From NCBI GenBank assembly GCA_003152595.1, contig PMAM01000064.1, positions 27,613 through 34,891 on the forward strand: DNA of 7,279 nt, read 5' to 3'. The notes under the pieces are model-generated. The model worked only from the letters and a program-made list of their open reading frames with translations, was not told the DNA's origin and did no database searches. Below, in pieces: positions 1 through 5,708 of this stretch. Source of the DNA: Acidobacterium sp. (GTDB lineage Bacteria > Acidobacteriota > Terriglobia > Terriglobales > Acidobacteriaceae). Numbering within the stretch: the stretch's first letter is position 1; the number at the start of each line of letters is the position of its first letter. The position numbers and the translations under genes were made by a program.

Positions 1-441
1 GGCTCGATCGGGATCGTGTCGCGCTCGGGCACGCTGACGTATGAGGCGGTGTATCAGCTGACGCAGCGCGGGATCGGGCAGTCGACGGCGATTGGGATCG
101 GGGGCGATCCGATTATTGGAACCACGCACGTGGATGCGCTGAAGCTGCTGAATGAGGACCCGGAGACCGAGGCGATCATTTTGATCGGCGAGATTGGCGG
201 GACGGCGGAAGAGACTGCGGCTGCTTACGTGAAGGAGCATGTGAAGAAGCCGGTGGTGGGATTCATCGCCGGGCAGACGGCTCCGCCGGGACGCAGGATG
301 GGACATGCGGGGGCGATCATCTCAGGCGGGCAGGGCACGGCCGCGGAGAAGATGAAGGCTCTGACGGCGGCGGGGATCCACGTGGTGGAGACGCCGGCAG
401 CGATTGGGGAGACGGTGGCGAAGGCGATCGGGAAGGGTTGA
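1..441 (+). CDS. sucD: Succinyl-CoA synthetase (ADP-forming) subunit alpha, C-terminal part (5' end outside window)
   Basis: This subunit of the TCA-cycle enzyme interconverts succinyl-CoA and succinate with nucleotide phosphorylation, working in the cytoplasm with the beta subunit SucC. The frame is open from base 1 and gives 146 residues ending in TGA, roughly half of the usual ~290 aa, so the N-terminal CoA-binding (Rossmann) domain is mostly missing. What is seen is typical of SucD: SRSGTLTYE near the start, GIGGDPI, then IGEIGG (Glu at fragment residue 64), and the phosphohistidine motif MGHAGAI with the His codon at 304-306. A GTG at base 16 is not the real start because the family match continues upstream to the edge. 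sucC is expected just left of the window. The identification is essentially certain; only the 5' part is unseen. Confidence 0.97.
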   Translation, partial: GSIGIVSRSGTLTYEAVYQLTQRGIGQSTAIGIGGDPIIGTTHVDALKLLNEDPETEAIILIGEIGGTAEETAAAYVKEHVKKPVVGFIAGQTAPPGRRMGHAGAIISGGQGTAAEKMKALTAAGIHVVETPAAIGETVAKAIGKG

Positions 442-446
442 GGCAG

Positions 447-481
447 CTTTTAGCTGCTGGCTGTTAGCTGTTAGCTTGTTC
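447..481. repeat. Heptanucleotide tandem repeat array after sucD (CTGTTAG type)
   Basis: Five consecutive 7-bp units start six bases after the sucD stop. Two are exactly ctgttag (461-467, 468-474). The flanking ones are degenerate: ctttTAG at 447-453, ctgctgg at 454-460 and cttgttc at 475-481. TAG recurs at a fixed phase. It belongs to the same repeat class as the arrays at 541-575, 3930-3971, 4255-4310 and 5702-5736. The period is read directly from the sequence; its function is unknown. Confidence 0.8.
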
Positions 482-501
482 CCGTAATCTGGAGCAGTGT
501 C

Positions 502-543
502 GCCTCGCTGGGGCGATTGGTATCAATCCGCCTCAAACGAGGC
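502..543 (+). other. Possible two-tier stem-loop between sucD and ndk
   Basis: An outer stem gcctcg (502-507) pairs with cgaggc (538-543). Inside it, ggc-gattg (512-519, with c514 facing g530 across a bulged c529) pairs with caatc-c-gcc (524-532) around a 4-nt loop gtat. The structure lies between two heptamer arrays and is not followed by a T-tract, so it does not look like a standard intrinsic terminator. It could be a leader structure of ndk, a processing site between sucD and ndk, or the core of a small repeated element. The pairing was judged by eye without energy calculation. Confidence 0.4.
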
Positions 544-575
544 TAGAAGCTATGAGCCAGGGGCTAGAAGCTAAA
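541..575. repeat. Heptanucleotide array abutting the ndk start codon (GGCTAGA/AGCTA type)
   Basis: Five 7-bp units: ggctaga (541-547), agctatg (548-554), agccagg (555-561), ggctaga again (562-568) and agctaaa (569-575). One further base then precedes the ndk ATG. On the opposite strand the units read TTAGCT/TCTAGCC, so this array is roughly an inverted counterpart of the one at 447-481. The only purine-rich stretch in ribosome-binding position for ndk (agaag, 566-570) lies inside it. Confidence 0.75.
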
Positions 576-576
576 T

Positions 577-993
577 ATGTCACAGCGCACGTTCAGCATT
601 ATTAAGCCGGATGCGATTCGGAAGGGCCATGCGGGGGCAATACTCGCGGAGATCGAGACGGCCGGGTTCAGGATTGTCGCGATCAAGAAGCTGTTTATCT
701 CGAAGCCGCAGGCGGAGGGGTTCTATTCCGTTCACCGGGAGCGGCCTTTCTTCAATTCGCTGACGACGTTCATGTCGTCGGGGCCGATTGTGGCGCTGGT
801 GCTGGAGAAGGAGAACGCGATTGCCGATTTGCGGAAGCTGATGGGCGCAACGAATCCGGCGAATGCGGAGGAGGGGACGATCCGAAAGAAGTACGCGGGG
901 TCGATCGAGGAGAATGCGATCCATGGATCGGATGGCGATGAGACGGCGCAGTTCGAGATTGGGTATTTCTTCGCCGGGCATGAGTTGGTGTGA
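577..993 (+). CDS. ndk: Nucleoside diphosphate kinase
   Basis: Transfers the gamma phosphate of ATP to nucleoside diphosphates through a phosphohistidine intermediate, balancing cytoplasmic NTP and dNTP pools. The 138-aa product is close to the usual bacterial length (about 140-143). It starts with the family pattern SIIKPDAIRKG, and the conserved active-site set is all present: Lys10, Tyr50, Phe58, Arg86, Thr92, Arg103, Asn113 and the catalytic His116 in NAIHGSD. The ATG at 577 fits the family N-terminus exactly. There is no strong Shine-Dalgarno; a weak agaag (566-570) sits 6 nt upstream, inside the heptamer array. It follows sucD on the same strand with a 135-bp gap, and an intrinsic terminator lies 24 bp downstream. 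Long open frames antisense to it are shadows. Confidence 0.98.
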   Translation: MSQRTFSIIKPDAIRKGHAGAILAEIETAGFRIVAIKKLFISKPQAEGFYSVHRERPFFNSLTTFMSSGPIVALVLEKENAIADLRKLMGATNPANAEEGTIRKKYAGSIEENAIHGSDGDETAQFEIGYFFAGHELV

Positions 994-1017
994 GAGAAGC
1001 AGGAGCAGGGAGTGAAG

Positions 1018-1053
1018 CGGGATCGGAGTTTGTGCTCCGGTCCCGTTCCTTTT
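1018..1053 (+). terminator. Intrinsic terminator downstream of ndk
   Basis: The arm cgggatcggag (1018-1028) pairs with ctccggtcccg (1035-1045). This is an 11-bp GC-rich stem with a single G·T pair (t1023/g1040) and a 6-nt loop tttgtg. A T-rich tail, ttccttttt-like (1046-1053, ttcctttt), follows directly. It starts 24 bp after the ndk stop on the same strand. The stem flank on the other side is not T-rich when read in reverse, so it is directional and serves ndk. Confidence 0.8.
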
Positions 1054-1303
1054 GGGCGGGCGAGCCTGGTGCTCGACACGGAAACGGACAGGCTTTTGCG
1101 GAACGACGCGAGCCGCAGCACTGGACACGGGGAGGGTCCTGGGATTGCAGGTCCATTCGACGCGTCGCCTGGAAGGCAACTCGCTCAGGCCGGGTGGGTT
1201 GACCAGCGGCAGGCCGTTTTTCCCGGTTTGGGAATCAAGGGTACTTTGGGCTGGAGCACAGGTCGGTATTTCTTGACCGAGAGCACTGCGGGAGTATCAG
1301 TTT

Positions 1304-1325
1304 CTTGCTGTGGGGTGAACCTGGC
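1304..1325. repeat. 22-bp dispersed repeat, copy 1
   Basis: This segment, beginning cttgctgtggggtg and ending aacctggc, is identical base for base over 22 bp to 4089-4110 and in the same orientation. The flanking bases differ on both sides (t versus g on the left, c versus g on the right). Both copies lie in long non-coding stretches, which suggests a dispersed intergenic repeat family. Nothing coding is implied. Confidence 0.75.
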
Positions 1326-1348
1326 CGGGGAAATGGCCCAGGGCGGGC

Positions 1349-1391
1349 GCTGGACAGTAGCTGGCTGGACAGCACAGGACAGTAGCTGGAC
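1349..1391. repeat. Degenerate tandem patch, gctggac/cagtag units
   Basis: The heptamer gctggac occurs at 1349-1355, 1364-1370 and 1385-1391, offsets of 15 and 21 bp. The 13-mer ggacagtagctgg occurs twice (1352-1364 and 1377-1389). It resembles the strict 7-bp arrays elsewhere in the window but the phase is broken. It lies 20 bp beyond the stop of the minus-strand permease gene. Confidence 0.55.
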
Positions 1392-1410
1392 AGTTGGTGT
1401 TGGCGTGGGC

Positions 1411-3114
1411 TCAGCGAGTCTTCATGACTTCGAGGGTGAGGGAGTCCATGCGGGAGTGCACCATGCGGTCCACGCTGCCGAGCACGCGGAGATAGACGAA
1501 GGAGCTGATGGCGGCGAGGACGAGGAAGATAGGCACGGGCAGCCACGGTTCGCCGAGGAAGGCGCAGGGTGCGATCACGAGAGCCCCGACGGCGAGAACT
1601 CCAAACTGCGCGCAGAAGCTGGTGAGATTGTTGCCCGCGGCGCCGGGTTCGCGCCGCATGCGAGCCATGTTGATGCGATACGGCATGGTGATGGAGAGCA
1701 GATTTCCGATGGCGAAGTTGGCCGGAATGGCAAAGAGCAGCCAGGCGAGGGTCGCGGCGGCAACGCTGGGCACGGGAAATCCGAATCGGTAGATGACGAC
1801 TGCGGAGATGAGAATGGCCTCGAGAAGGAAGAGCATGAGATAGAGGAAGTTCTTGCCGAGGATGACGGTGCGCATGGGGGTGGGCGAGAGGAAATAGAAC
1901 TGGATGCCGTCGCCTTCCATGCCGAGGTTGTTGCTGATGAGGCGGGCGAGACCGAGGAAGGCCCAGACCATGCCGATAGGCAACGCATATTCGAGGCGGA
2001 TGCTGCTTGTGAATTGGCCGCCGCGGAATGCGCCGCCGAAGACGAAGACCATGACCAGCGGGGCGGCGAGGTTGTAGAGCATGGGGCCGCTGCGGAGCAG
2101 GTAGCGCAGGTCCTTTTCGATGACGGCGGCGATGGGTCCGGAAAAGTCGAGGGTGGGGCGGCGGAGTTTGCTTGTTGATTTGGCGCGGCGGCGCGGGGCT
2201 TCACTGAGATTTTCGCCGCGACTCTCGGACTGGAGCCGCAAACCCAGGAGACTACCGGCAGCGAGGGTGTAGCAGCCGAGCCAGAGCAGATCTGCGAGAG
2301 CGTAAAGAGGGTCGTGCTGGGCCATGCGGTGGATGGAGTCGACGGCGAGGCCCGGCGGGAGGACGCGTTGCACGTTCATGATCCGGTTGGTAACGCGGTC
2401 GACGTCCTGCTTTTTGACGTCGGAGAAGGGATGGCTGTGCGGGTCCTGATGGTAGACGGGGTTGAAGACCTGGGCAGCGAGGGCGAGGAACAGGAAGATG
2501 GCGGTGACGATTTCGCGGGTGCGGCGCTGGGCGAGCCAGCGCTCGATCCAGGCGAGGATGGTGCGGGCGAGAAGGAGATTGAAGAAGACGAAGAGGGCGA
2601 GGGTGAGAGCGGTCCAGAGGAGGAGGTCGGGGCGGGCGATGCCGATGCCGATGCCGATGGCTGTGGCCCAGATGATGCCGATGAGCGTAGAAGGCGCGGC
2701 GAGACCGTAGACGAGGTAGAGGACGATCCACGAGCCAAAGCTGACGGGATAGCGGAGGAGGTGGCTGAGTTCGGGATTCTGGCCGCCGAGGGCGGGCGCA
2801 AGGGCGGCGAAGAACTGCCAAGCCAGGAGGAGCACCCAGAGCTCAACGGCGATGCCGAGGAAACGGCCATGGGAGGCGGCAGCCCAAGCCCCGATGCCGA
2901 GGCCGACCGAGGGGCCGAGCGCGATGAGGGAAAACACGACGAAGACGAGGATTTGCGCGCCGAACTCGAGGCCGCCCCGCCGCGTGCGCAACGAGTTGAC
3001 GAAGGTGCGGAACTGGACCCAGGCAATCGCGGCGTATTGCTGGCGGGCGAGGGGGGAGAGAAATCCTCTGGCGGGCCGGGTCCGCGAAGCCTGAGCGGGT
3101 TCTAGGTCAGCCAT
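1411..3114 (-). CDS. ABC-2 type exporter permease, large multi-spanning subunit
   Basis: A 567-aa integral membrane protein that should form the transmembrane pore for the ATPase encoded just upstream; the substrate is unknown. By eye there are about 12 hydrophobic segments in two halves, near residues 54-80, 86-108, 128-150, 164-190, 202-220 and 270-292, then 345-365, 376-394, 422-442, 448-474, 502-522 and 524-544. A basic linker (about 295-320, rich in Arg/Lys/Ser) separates them. The region GMEGDGIQFYFLSPTP (398-413) followed by ILGKN is the sort of motif I associate with large putative ABC-exporter permeases. The length suggests two fused ABC-2 half-permeases rather than one ~250-380-aa unit. 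The ATG at 3112-3114 lies inside the ATPase gene (13-bp overlap) and has an agga ribosome-binding site 6 nt upstream, indicating translational coupling. The G/C pattern is inverted relative to neighbouring plus-strand genes. Confidence 0.88.
   Translation of the reverse strand: MADLEPAQASRTRPARGFLSPLARQQYAAIAWVQFRTFVNSLRTRRGGLEFGAQILVFVVFSLIALGPSVGLGIGAWAAASHGRFLGIAVELWVLLLAWQFFAALAPALGGQNPELSHLLRYPVSFGSWIVLYLVYGLAAPSTLIGIIWATAIGIGIGIARPDLLLWTALTLALFVFFNLLLARTILAWIERWLAQRRTREIVTAIFLFLALAAQVFNPVYHQDPHSHPFSDVKKQDVDRVTNRIMNVQRVLPPGLAVDSIHRMAQHDPLYALADLLWLGCYTLAAGSLLGLRLQSESRGENLSEAPRRRAKSTSKLRRPTLDFSGPIAAVIEKDLRYLLRSGPMLYNLAAPLVMVFVFGGAFRGGQFTSSIRLEYALPIGMVWAFLGLARLISNNLGMEGDGIQFYFLSPTPMRTVILGKNFLYLMLFLLEAILISAVVIYRFGFPVPSVAAATLAWLLFAIPANFAIGNLLSITMPYRINMARMRREPGAAGNNLTSFCAQFGVLAVGALVIAPCAFLGEPWLPVPIFLVLAAISSFVYLRVLGSVDRMVHSRMDSLTLEVMKTR
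2638..2661. repeat. Hexamer microsatellite inside the permease gene
   Basis: Three exact gatgcc units (2638-2655) and a fourth degenerate gatggc (2656-2661) lie in the coding sequence. On the minus strand they encode alternating Ile-Gly in the third hydrophobic segment (GIGIGIGI, about residues 153-160). The repeat is in frame, so gain or loss of a unit would lengthen or shorten the helix by two residues without a frameshift. Confidence 0.7.
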
Positions 3115-3911
3115 GAAAGTTCCTGGAGGGGCTCTTCGGTGGCGCCGTTGCCTGATCCGCTCACGATGCGGAGAAAGATTTCTTCCAGGGTGAGCTTCTC
3201 GCCGGTTGGTGGTCCGACGATGCTGGCGGCAACACCGGCTCGCAGCTCATCGATTGACCCGTTGGCGACGAGGCGGCCCTGGTGAATGATGGCGACGTGG
3301 CTGCACAGGCGCTCGACGATTTCGAGGACGTGCGAGGTAAGGAAGATGGTGGCGCCGCGTTCGGTCATGCGCTGAAGCATGGTTTTGAGAGTGCCCGCGG
3401 CGATGGCGTCGACGCCCTCAAAGGGCTCGTCGAGAAAGAGGATGCGCGGGCCGTGGATGACGGCGGCGGCGAGGGCGAGCTTTTTCTGCATGCCGTGAGA
3501 GAAGTCGGTGACGAGCTTCTTTGGCTCGTCGGCGAGGTTCATGAAGTCGAGAAGTTCGTTGGTGCGGCGGTTGGTGGTTTCGCGGTCGAGGCCGTACATG
3601 CGGCCGACGAAGCGAAGGTATTCCGAGGCGGTGAGGCGGCCGAAGAGGGCGAGCCCTTCGGGCACGACACCGATCTGGCGCTTGACGTCGAGGGGGTGAG
3701 CGGCGAAGTCGATGCCGAGGATCTCGATGCGGCCGGAAGTGGGGGCAAGGAGGCCGGTGAGCATTTTGATGGTGGTGGATTTGCCGGCTCCGTTGGGGCC
3801 GAGGAATCCGAAGAACTGGCCTGGGGCGACGTCGAGGGAGATGTTGTCGACCGCGGTGAAAGAGCCGAAACGGCGGGTGAGATCGCGGATCGAGACGGCG
3901 GGAGAGTCCAT
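3102..3911 (-). CDS. ABC transporter ATP-binding protein (ABC-2/DrrA-like exporter ATPase)
   Basis: Cytoplasmic ATPase that powers the permease encoded downstream. The 269-aa protein has all nucleotide-binding motifs: Walker A GPNGAGKST (38-46), a Q-loop segment IGVVPEG (80-86) in which Glu84 takes the usual Gln place, an ABC signature written FSHGMQ (137-142) instead of LSGGQ, Walker B ILFLDEP (157-163), D-loop GVDA, and switch His194 in TSHVL. The C-terminal LEEIFLRIV (242-250) is typical of the DrrA/CcmA-like exporter class. The Glu and the FSHGMQ variant are common in that class and do not suggest a dead enzyme. The start at 3909-3911 fits the family. No Shine-Dalgarno precedes it; tatcct (minus strand, 3919-3924) ends 7 nt before the ATG, so a leaderless transcript is possible but speculative. 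First gene of a two-gene operon with the permease. Confidence 0.95.
   Translation of the reverse strand: MDSPAVSIRDLTRRFGSFTAVDNISLDVAPGQFFGFLGPNGAGKSTTIKMLTGLLAPTSGRIEILGIDFAAHPLDVKRQIGVVPEGLALFGRLTASEYLRFVGRMYGLDRETTNRRTNELLDFMNLADEPKKLVTDFSHGMQKKLALAAAVIHGPRILFLDEPFEGVDAIAAGTLKTMLQRMTERGATIFLTSHVLEIVERLCSHVAIIHQGRLVANGSIDELRAGVAASIVGPPTGEKLTLEEIFLRIVSGSGNGATEEPLQELSWLT
3121..3124 (-). promoter_or_regulatory. Ribosome binding site of the permease gene
   Basis: On the minus strand, agga lies 6 nt before the permease ATG (3112-3114), inside the last codons of the ATPase gene. It supports the chosen permease start and the 13-bp overlap over any later internal start. Confidence 0.6.
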
Positions 3912-3929
3912 TGGAGGCAGGATAGCGTA

Positions 3930-3971
3930 AAGGGAGCCAGTAGCGGGTAGCCGGTAGCGGGGAGCTGGATG
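3930..3971. repeat. Heptanucleotide array upstream of the ABC ATPase (GGTAG type)
   Basis: Six 7-bp units: aagggag (3930-3936), ccagtag (3937-3943), cgggtag (3944-3950), ccggtag (3951-3957), cggggag (3958-3964) and ctggatg (3965-3971). The TAG/GAG phase is constant. It lies 19 bp upstream of the ATPase start codon, so it falls within the likely promoter or leader of the ABC operon. Confidence 0.75.
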
Positions 3972-4088
3972 GAGTTTGTCTGATGGCTCGCGGAGAGGGG
4001 TTCATCCCAAAATGGTCCTGAAACGGTACTGTCGGCTTGGGGCGCTGAAGAGATTGCTGGACATGGTTGGCGGTAAAGGCTTTTGCTG

Positions 4089-4110
4089 CTTGCTGTGGGG
4101 TGAACCTGGC
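4089..4110. repeat. 22-bp dispersed repeat, copy 2
   Basis: Identical over 22 bp to 1304-1325, same orientation, in the other long non-coding stretch about 2.8 kb away. Identity stops sharply at both ends. Confidence 0.75.
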
Positions 4111-4140
4111 GGCTCAGCATTGGGTGTGCGGCGGATTTTT

Positions 4141-4172
4141 TTGCGGGTTGGCTTTGCGGGTTGGCTTTGCGG
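4141..4172. repeat. 13-bp tandem repeat, about 2.5 copies
   Basis: The unit ttgcgggttggct is perfect at 4141-4153 and 4154-4166, followed by a partial ttgcgg (4167-4172). It is not a multiple of 7 and differs from the heptamer arrays. No function is evident. Confidence 0.8.
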
Positions 4173-4254
4173 CTCTCGCGGCCGCAGGATCTGAAGCAGA
4201 AGATCACAACGCGACAGGCTTCGGGGCAAGATGTGTTAGCCCGCCAGATGACAG

Positions 4255-4310
4255 CCTGTAGCCGATAGCCTGTAGCGTTTAGAGTTTAGGGGTTGGAGCT
4301 TCGGGTTTGG
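4255..4310. repeat. Heptanucleotide array upstream of the amidohydrolase, changing from CTGTAG to GTTTAG type
   Basis: Eight 7-bp units. The first are cctgtag (4255-4261), ccgatag (4262-4268) and cctgtag (4269-4275). The series then shifts to cgtttag (4276-4282) and agtttag (4283-4289), and decays through gggttgg, agcttcg and ggtttgg (4290-4310). TAG occurs in all three plus-strand frames. The array ends 12 bp before the amidohydrolase ATG. Confidence 0.8.
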
Positions 4311-4322
4311 GGACCGGACGAA

Positions 4323-5708
4323 ATGAAGAGATACGAATGGATGGTTGTGGCGGCTGTGGCTGGTGCGTGCTCGGTGGCGATTGGGCAGGAGGGACCGGCT
4401 GCGACGAAATCGCAGGGGCATGCGATTGTGCTGCATGCGGCGCGGCTGTTTGATGTCGAGGCGGGAAAGATCGTCACGCCGGGTGAGGTGCTGGTGGAGG
4501 GGGAGCGGATTGTGGCGGCTGGGACATCGGTCGAGCATCCTGCGGGGGCGGATGTTATTGACCTGGGCGATATGACGCTGATGCCGGGACTGATCGATGC
4601 GCATGTGCATTTGTTTTTGCATCCAGGGGCTGAGGATTTGCAGACGGTGGAGGAGAGTGTGCCGCAGCGGACGATTCTGGCGGAGCTGGCGGCAAAGGCC
4701 GATCTGATGGCGGGCTTCACGGCGGAGCGCGATATGGGGACGGAGGGCGCAGGGTCGGCGGACACCGCGGTGATGCGGGCGATTGATGCGGGGCTGATTC
4801 CGGGGCCGCGTCTGCGGATCAGCGGGAACGCGATCAGCATCCTGGGCGGGCACGAGGATGCGGTTCACTACAATCCGGCGGCGCATGTGCCAGGGAACGC
4901 GGATTATGCGAACGACGCGGAGCAGATTGTGGAGACGATCCGGGAGCAGCACAAGGAAGGGTCGACGTTCGTGAAGATTTATGAGACGGGAACGGACTCA
5001 GAGGCGCCGGGCGGGGTGAACGCGGTTCCCTGCGAAGAGGATGCGGCGCTGTGCGCGCAGAATCACCTGAGCGCGCAGGCGGGGGATGCGGAGTTCTGGG
5101 CATTTCACACGCCGTATCAGTACACCGAGGCGCAGTTGAAGGCGGGCGTGGAGGAAGCGGCGCGGCTGGGGATGAACGTGGGTGTTCACGATCAGGGCGA
5201 GCCGGGCGCGCTGTTTGCGGCCGAGGCGGGGGTGGCGTCGATCGATCACGCGACGCAGCTGAGCGATGCGACGATGCAGCTGATGAAGGAGAAGCATATT
5301 CCGGCGGTGCCGACGTTCACGATTTTTGAATACTTCGCGAATCATGCGGAGTCGCCGGCCGCGGCGGCGCGGGAGCACGCGATGCTGGACTACAAGATTC
5401 ACGAATTTAAGCGGCAGGTGGCGGTGGGAGTTCCGATGGCGGTGGGTTCGGATGTCGGGCCGTTTCCGCATGGGACGCAGGCACGGGAATTCGAGCTGAT
5501 GGTGCAGTACGGGATGACTCCGGCAGCGGTGTTACAGGCGGATTATCTGAACGGCGCGCAGATTCTGCGGTGGCAGGGGCAGGTTGGGGAGCTGAAGGCT
5601 GGGTATTACGCGGATGTGGTGGCGGTGCCGGGGAATCCGCTGGAGGATATTACGGCGGTGGAGCGGGTGGGGTTTGTGATGAAGGGTGGGGTGGTGGTGA
5701 AAAAGTAG
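4323..5708 (+). CDS. Exported amidohydrolase, imidazolonepropionase/prolidase-like metal-dependent hydrolase
   Basis: A 461-aa member of the amidohydrolase superfamily (COG1228-like), probably hydrolysing an amide or peptide bond with one or two metal ions; the substrate is unknown. Residues 1-21 look like a signal peptide (MKRYEW, then a hydrophobic run ending AIG before QEG), so the enzyme should be periplasmic or outer; AGAC (13-16) is a poor lipobox. Metal-site candidates in family order are His94 and His96 in DAHVH, Lys218 in FVKIY (possible carboxylated lysine), His289 in GVHDQG, His309 in SIDHATQL and Asp377 in GSDVG. GPRLRISG and GGHED (161-179) also fit the Xaa-Pro dipeptidase-like branch. 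An unusual insert (about 222-262, with Cys237 and Cys244) separates Lys218 from His289. An in-frame TTG at 4293 would add ten residues, but lies in the heptamer array and would mask the signal peptide, so the ATG at 4323 is preferred. The gene stands alone, converging on a small minus-strand gene. Confidence 0.92.
   Translation: MKRYEWMVVAAVAGACSVAIGQEGPAATKSQGHAIVLHAARLFDVEAGKIVTPGEVLVEGERIVAAGTSVEHPAGADVIDLGDMTLMPGLIDAHVHLFLHPGAEDLQTVEESVPQRTILAELAAKADLMAGFTAERDMGTEGAGSADTAVMRAIDAGLIPGPRLRISGNAISILGGHEDAVHYNPAAHVPGNADYANDAEQIVETIREQHKEGSTFVKIYETGTDSEAPGGVNAVPCEEDAALCAQNHLSAQAGDAEFWAFHTPYQYTEAQLKAGVEEAARLGMNVGVHDQGEPGALFAAEAGVASIDHATQLSDATMQLMKEKHIPAVPTFTIFEYFANHAESPAAAAREHAMLDYKIHEFKRQVAVGVPMAVGSDVGPFPHGTQAREFELMVQYGMTPAAVLQADYLNGAQILRWQGQVGELKAGYYADVVAVPGNPLEDITAVERVGFVMKGGVVVKK

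Larger units (their letters stand above)
994..1410. other. Non-coding stretch between ndk and the convergent ABC operon
   Basis: No convincing gene is seen on either strand; the open frames here run on into coding shadows and match no family I recognise. It holds the ndk terminator (1018-1053), a small hairpin cgagc/gctcg (1061-1065/1071-1075), a 22-bp sequence repeated exactly at 4089-4110 (here 1304-1325), and a degenerate tandem patch built on gctggac/cagtag (1349-1391). I see no convincing terminator for the minus-strand ABC operon. Confidence 0.6.
3912..4322. other. Divergent non-coding stretch between the ABC operon and the amidohydrolase
   Basis: About 410 bp between two divergently transcribed genes, so promoters for both should lie here, but I see no clear sigma-70 type -35/-10 pair. 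No gene is supported. About a third of it is repetitive: heptamer arrays at each end (3930-3971 next to the ATPase, 4255-4310 next to the amidohydrolase), the second copy of the 22-bp repeat (4089-4110), and a 13-bp tandem repeat (4141-4172). The centre (about 3980-4080) is unremarkable. Confidence 0.6.

Noticed and set aside
447..575. Repeats flanking a spacer as a mini CRISPR array
   Set aside because: The units are 7 bp, contiguous and degenerate, with no 25-40-bp repeat and spacer structure and no cas genes.
580..1179. 199-codon minus-strand open frame over ndk
   Set aside because: Arg/Leu/Pro-rich shadow of ndk that continues into the terminator and non-coding DNA; no family features.
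1152..1190. ttcgacgcg...ctcgctcagg segment reminiscent of widespread intergenic repeats with a ttcgac/ctcgctcagg core
   Set aside because: The resemblance is from memory and degenerate, with no second copy in the window, so it cannot be supported here.
1209..1221. cggcaggccg followed by ttttt as a terminator
   Set aside because: The stem would need a 2-nt loop, which is not feasible, and no gene on the plus strand ends nearby that lacks a terminator.
1012..2178. 388-codon open frame on the plus strand
   Set aside because: It is antisense to the permease gene, very acidic (Glu/Asp/Gly/Ala-rich) and without a recognisable domain. The strong G skew of the + strand removes stops and makes such shadows.
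2314..3105. 263-codon plus-strand open frame, Glu/Asp-rich
   Set aside because: Antisense shadow of the permease N-terminal half. The minus frame has clear membrane segments, a start with a ribosome-binding site and coupling to the ATPase.
3282..3950. 222-codon plus-strand open frame over the ATPase
   Set aside because: Antisense to a textbook ABC ATPase with all motifs in order; the composition is that of a mirror frame.
4293..4322. Upstream in-frame TTG start for the amidohydrolase
   Set aside because: It lies in the decayed end of the heptamer array and would put ten residues in front of a good signal peptide; ATG 4323 fits better.
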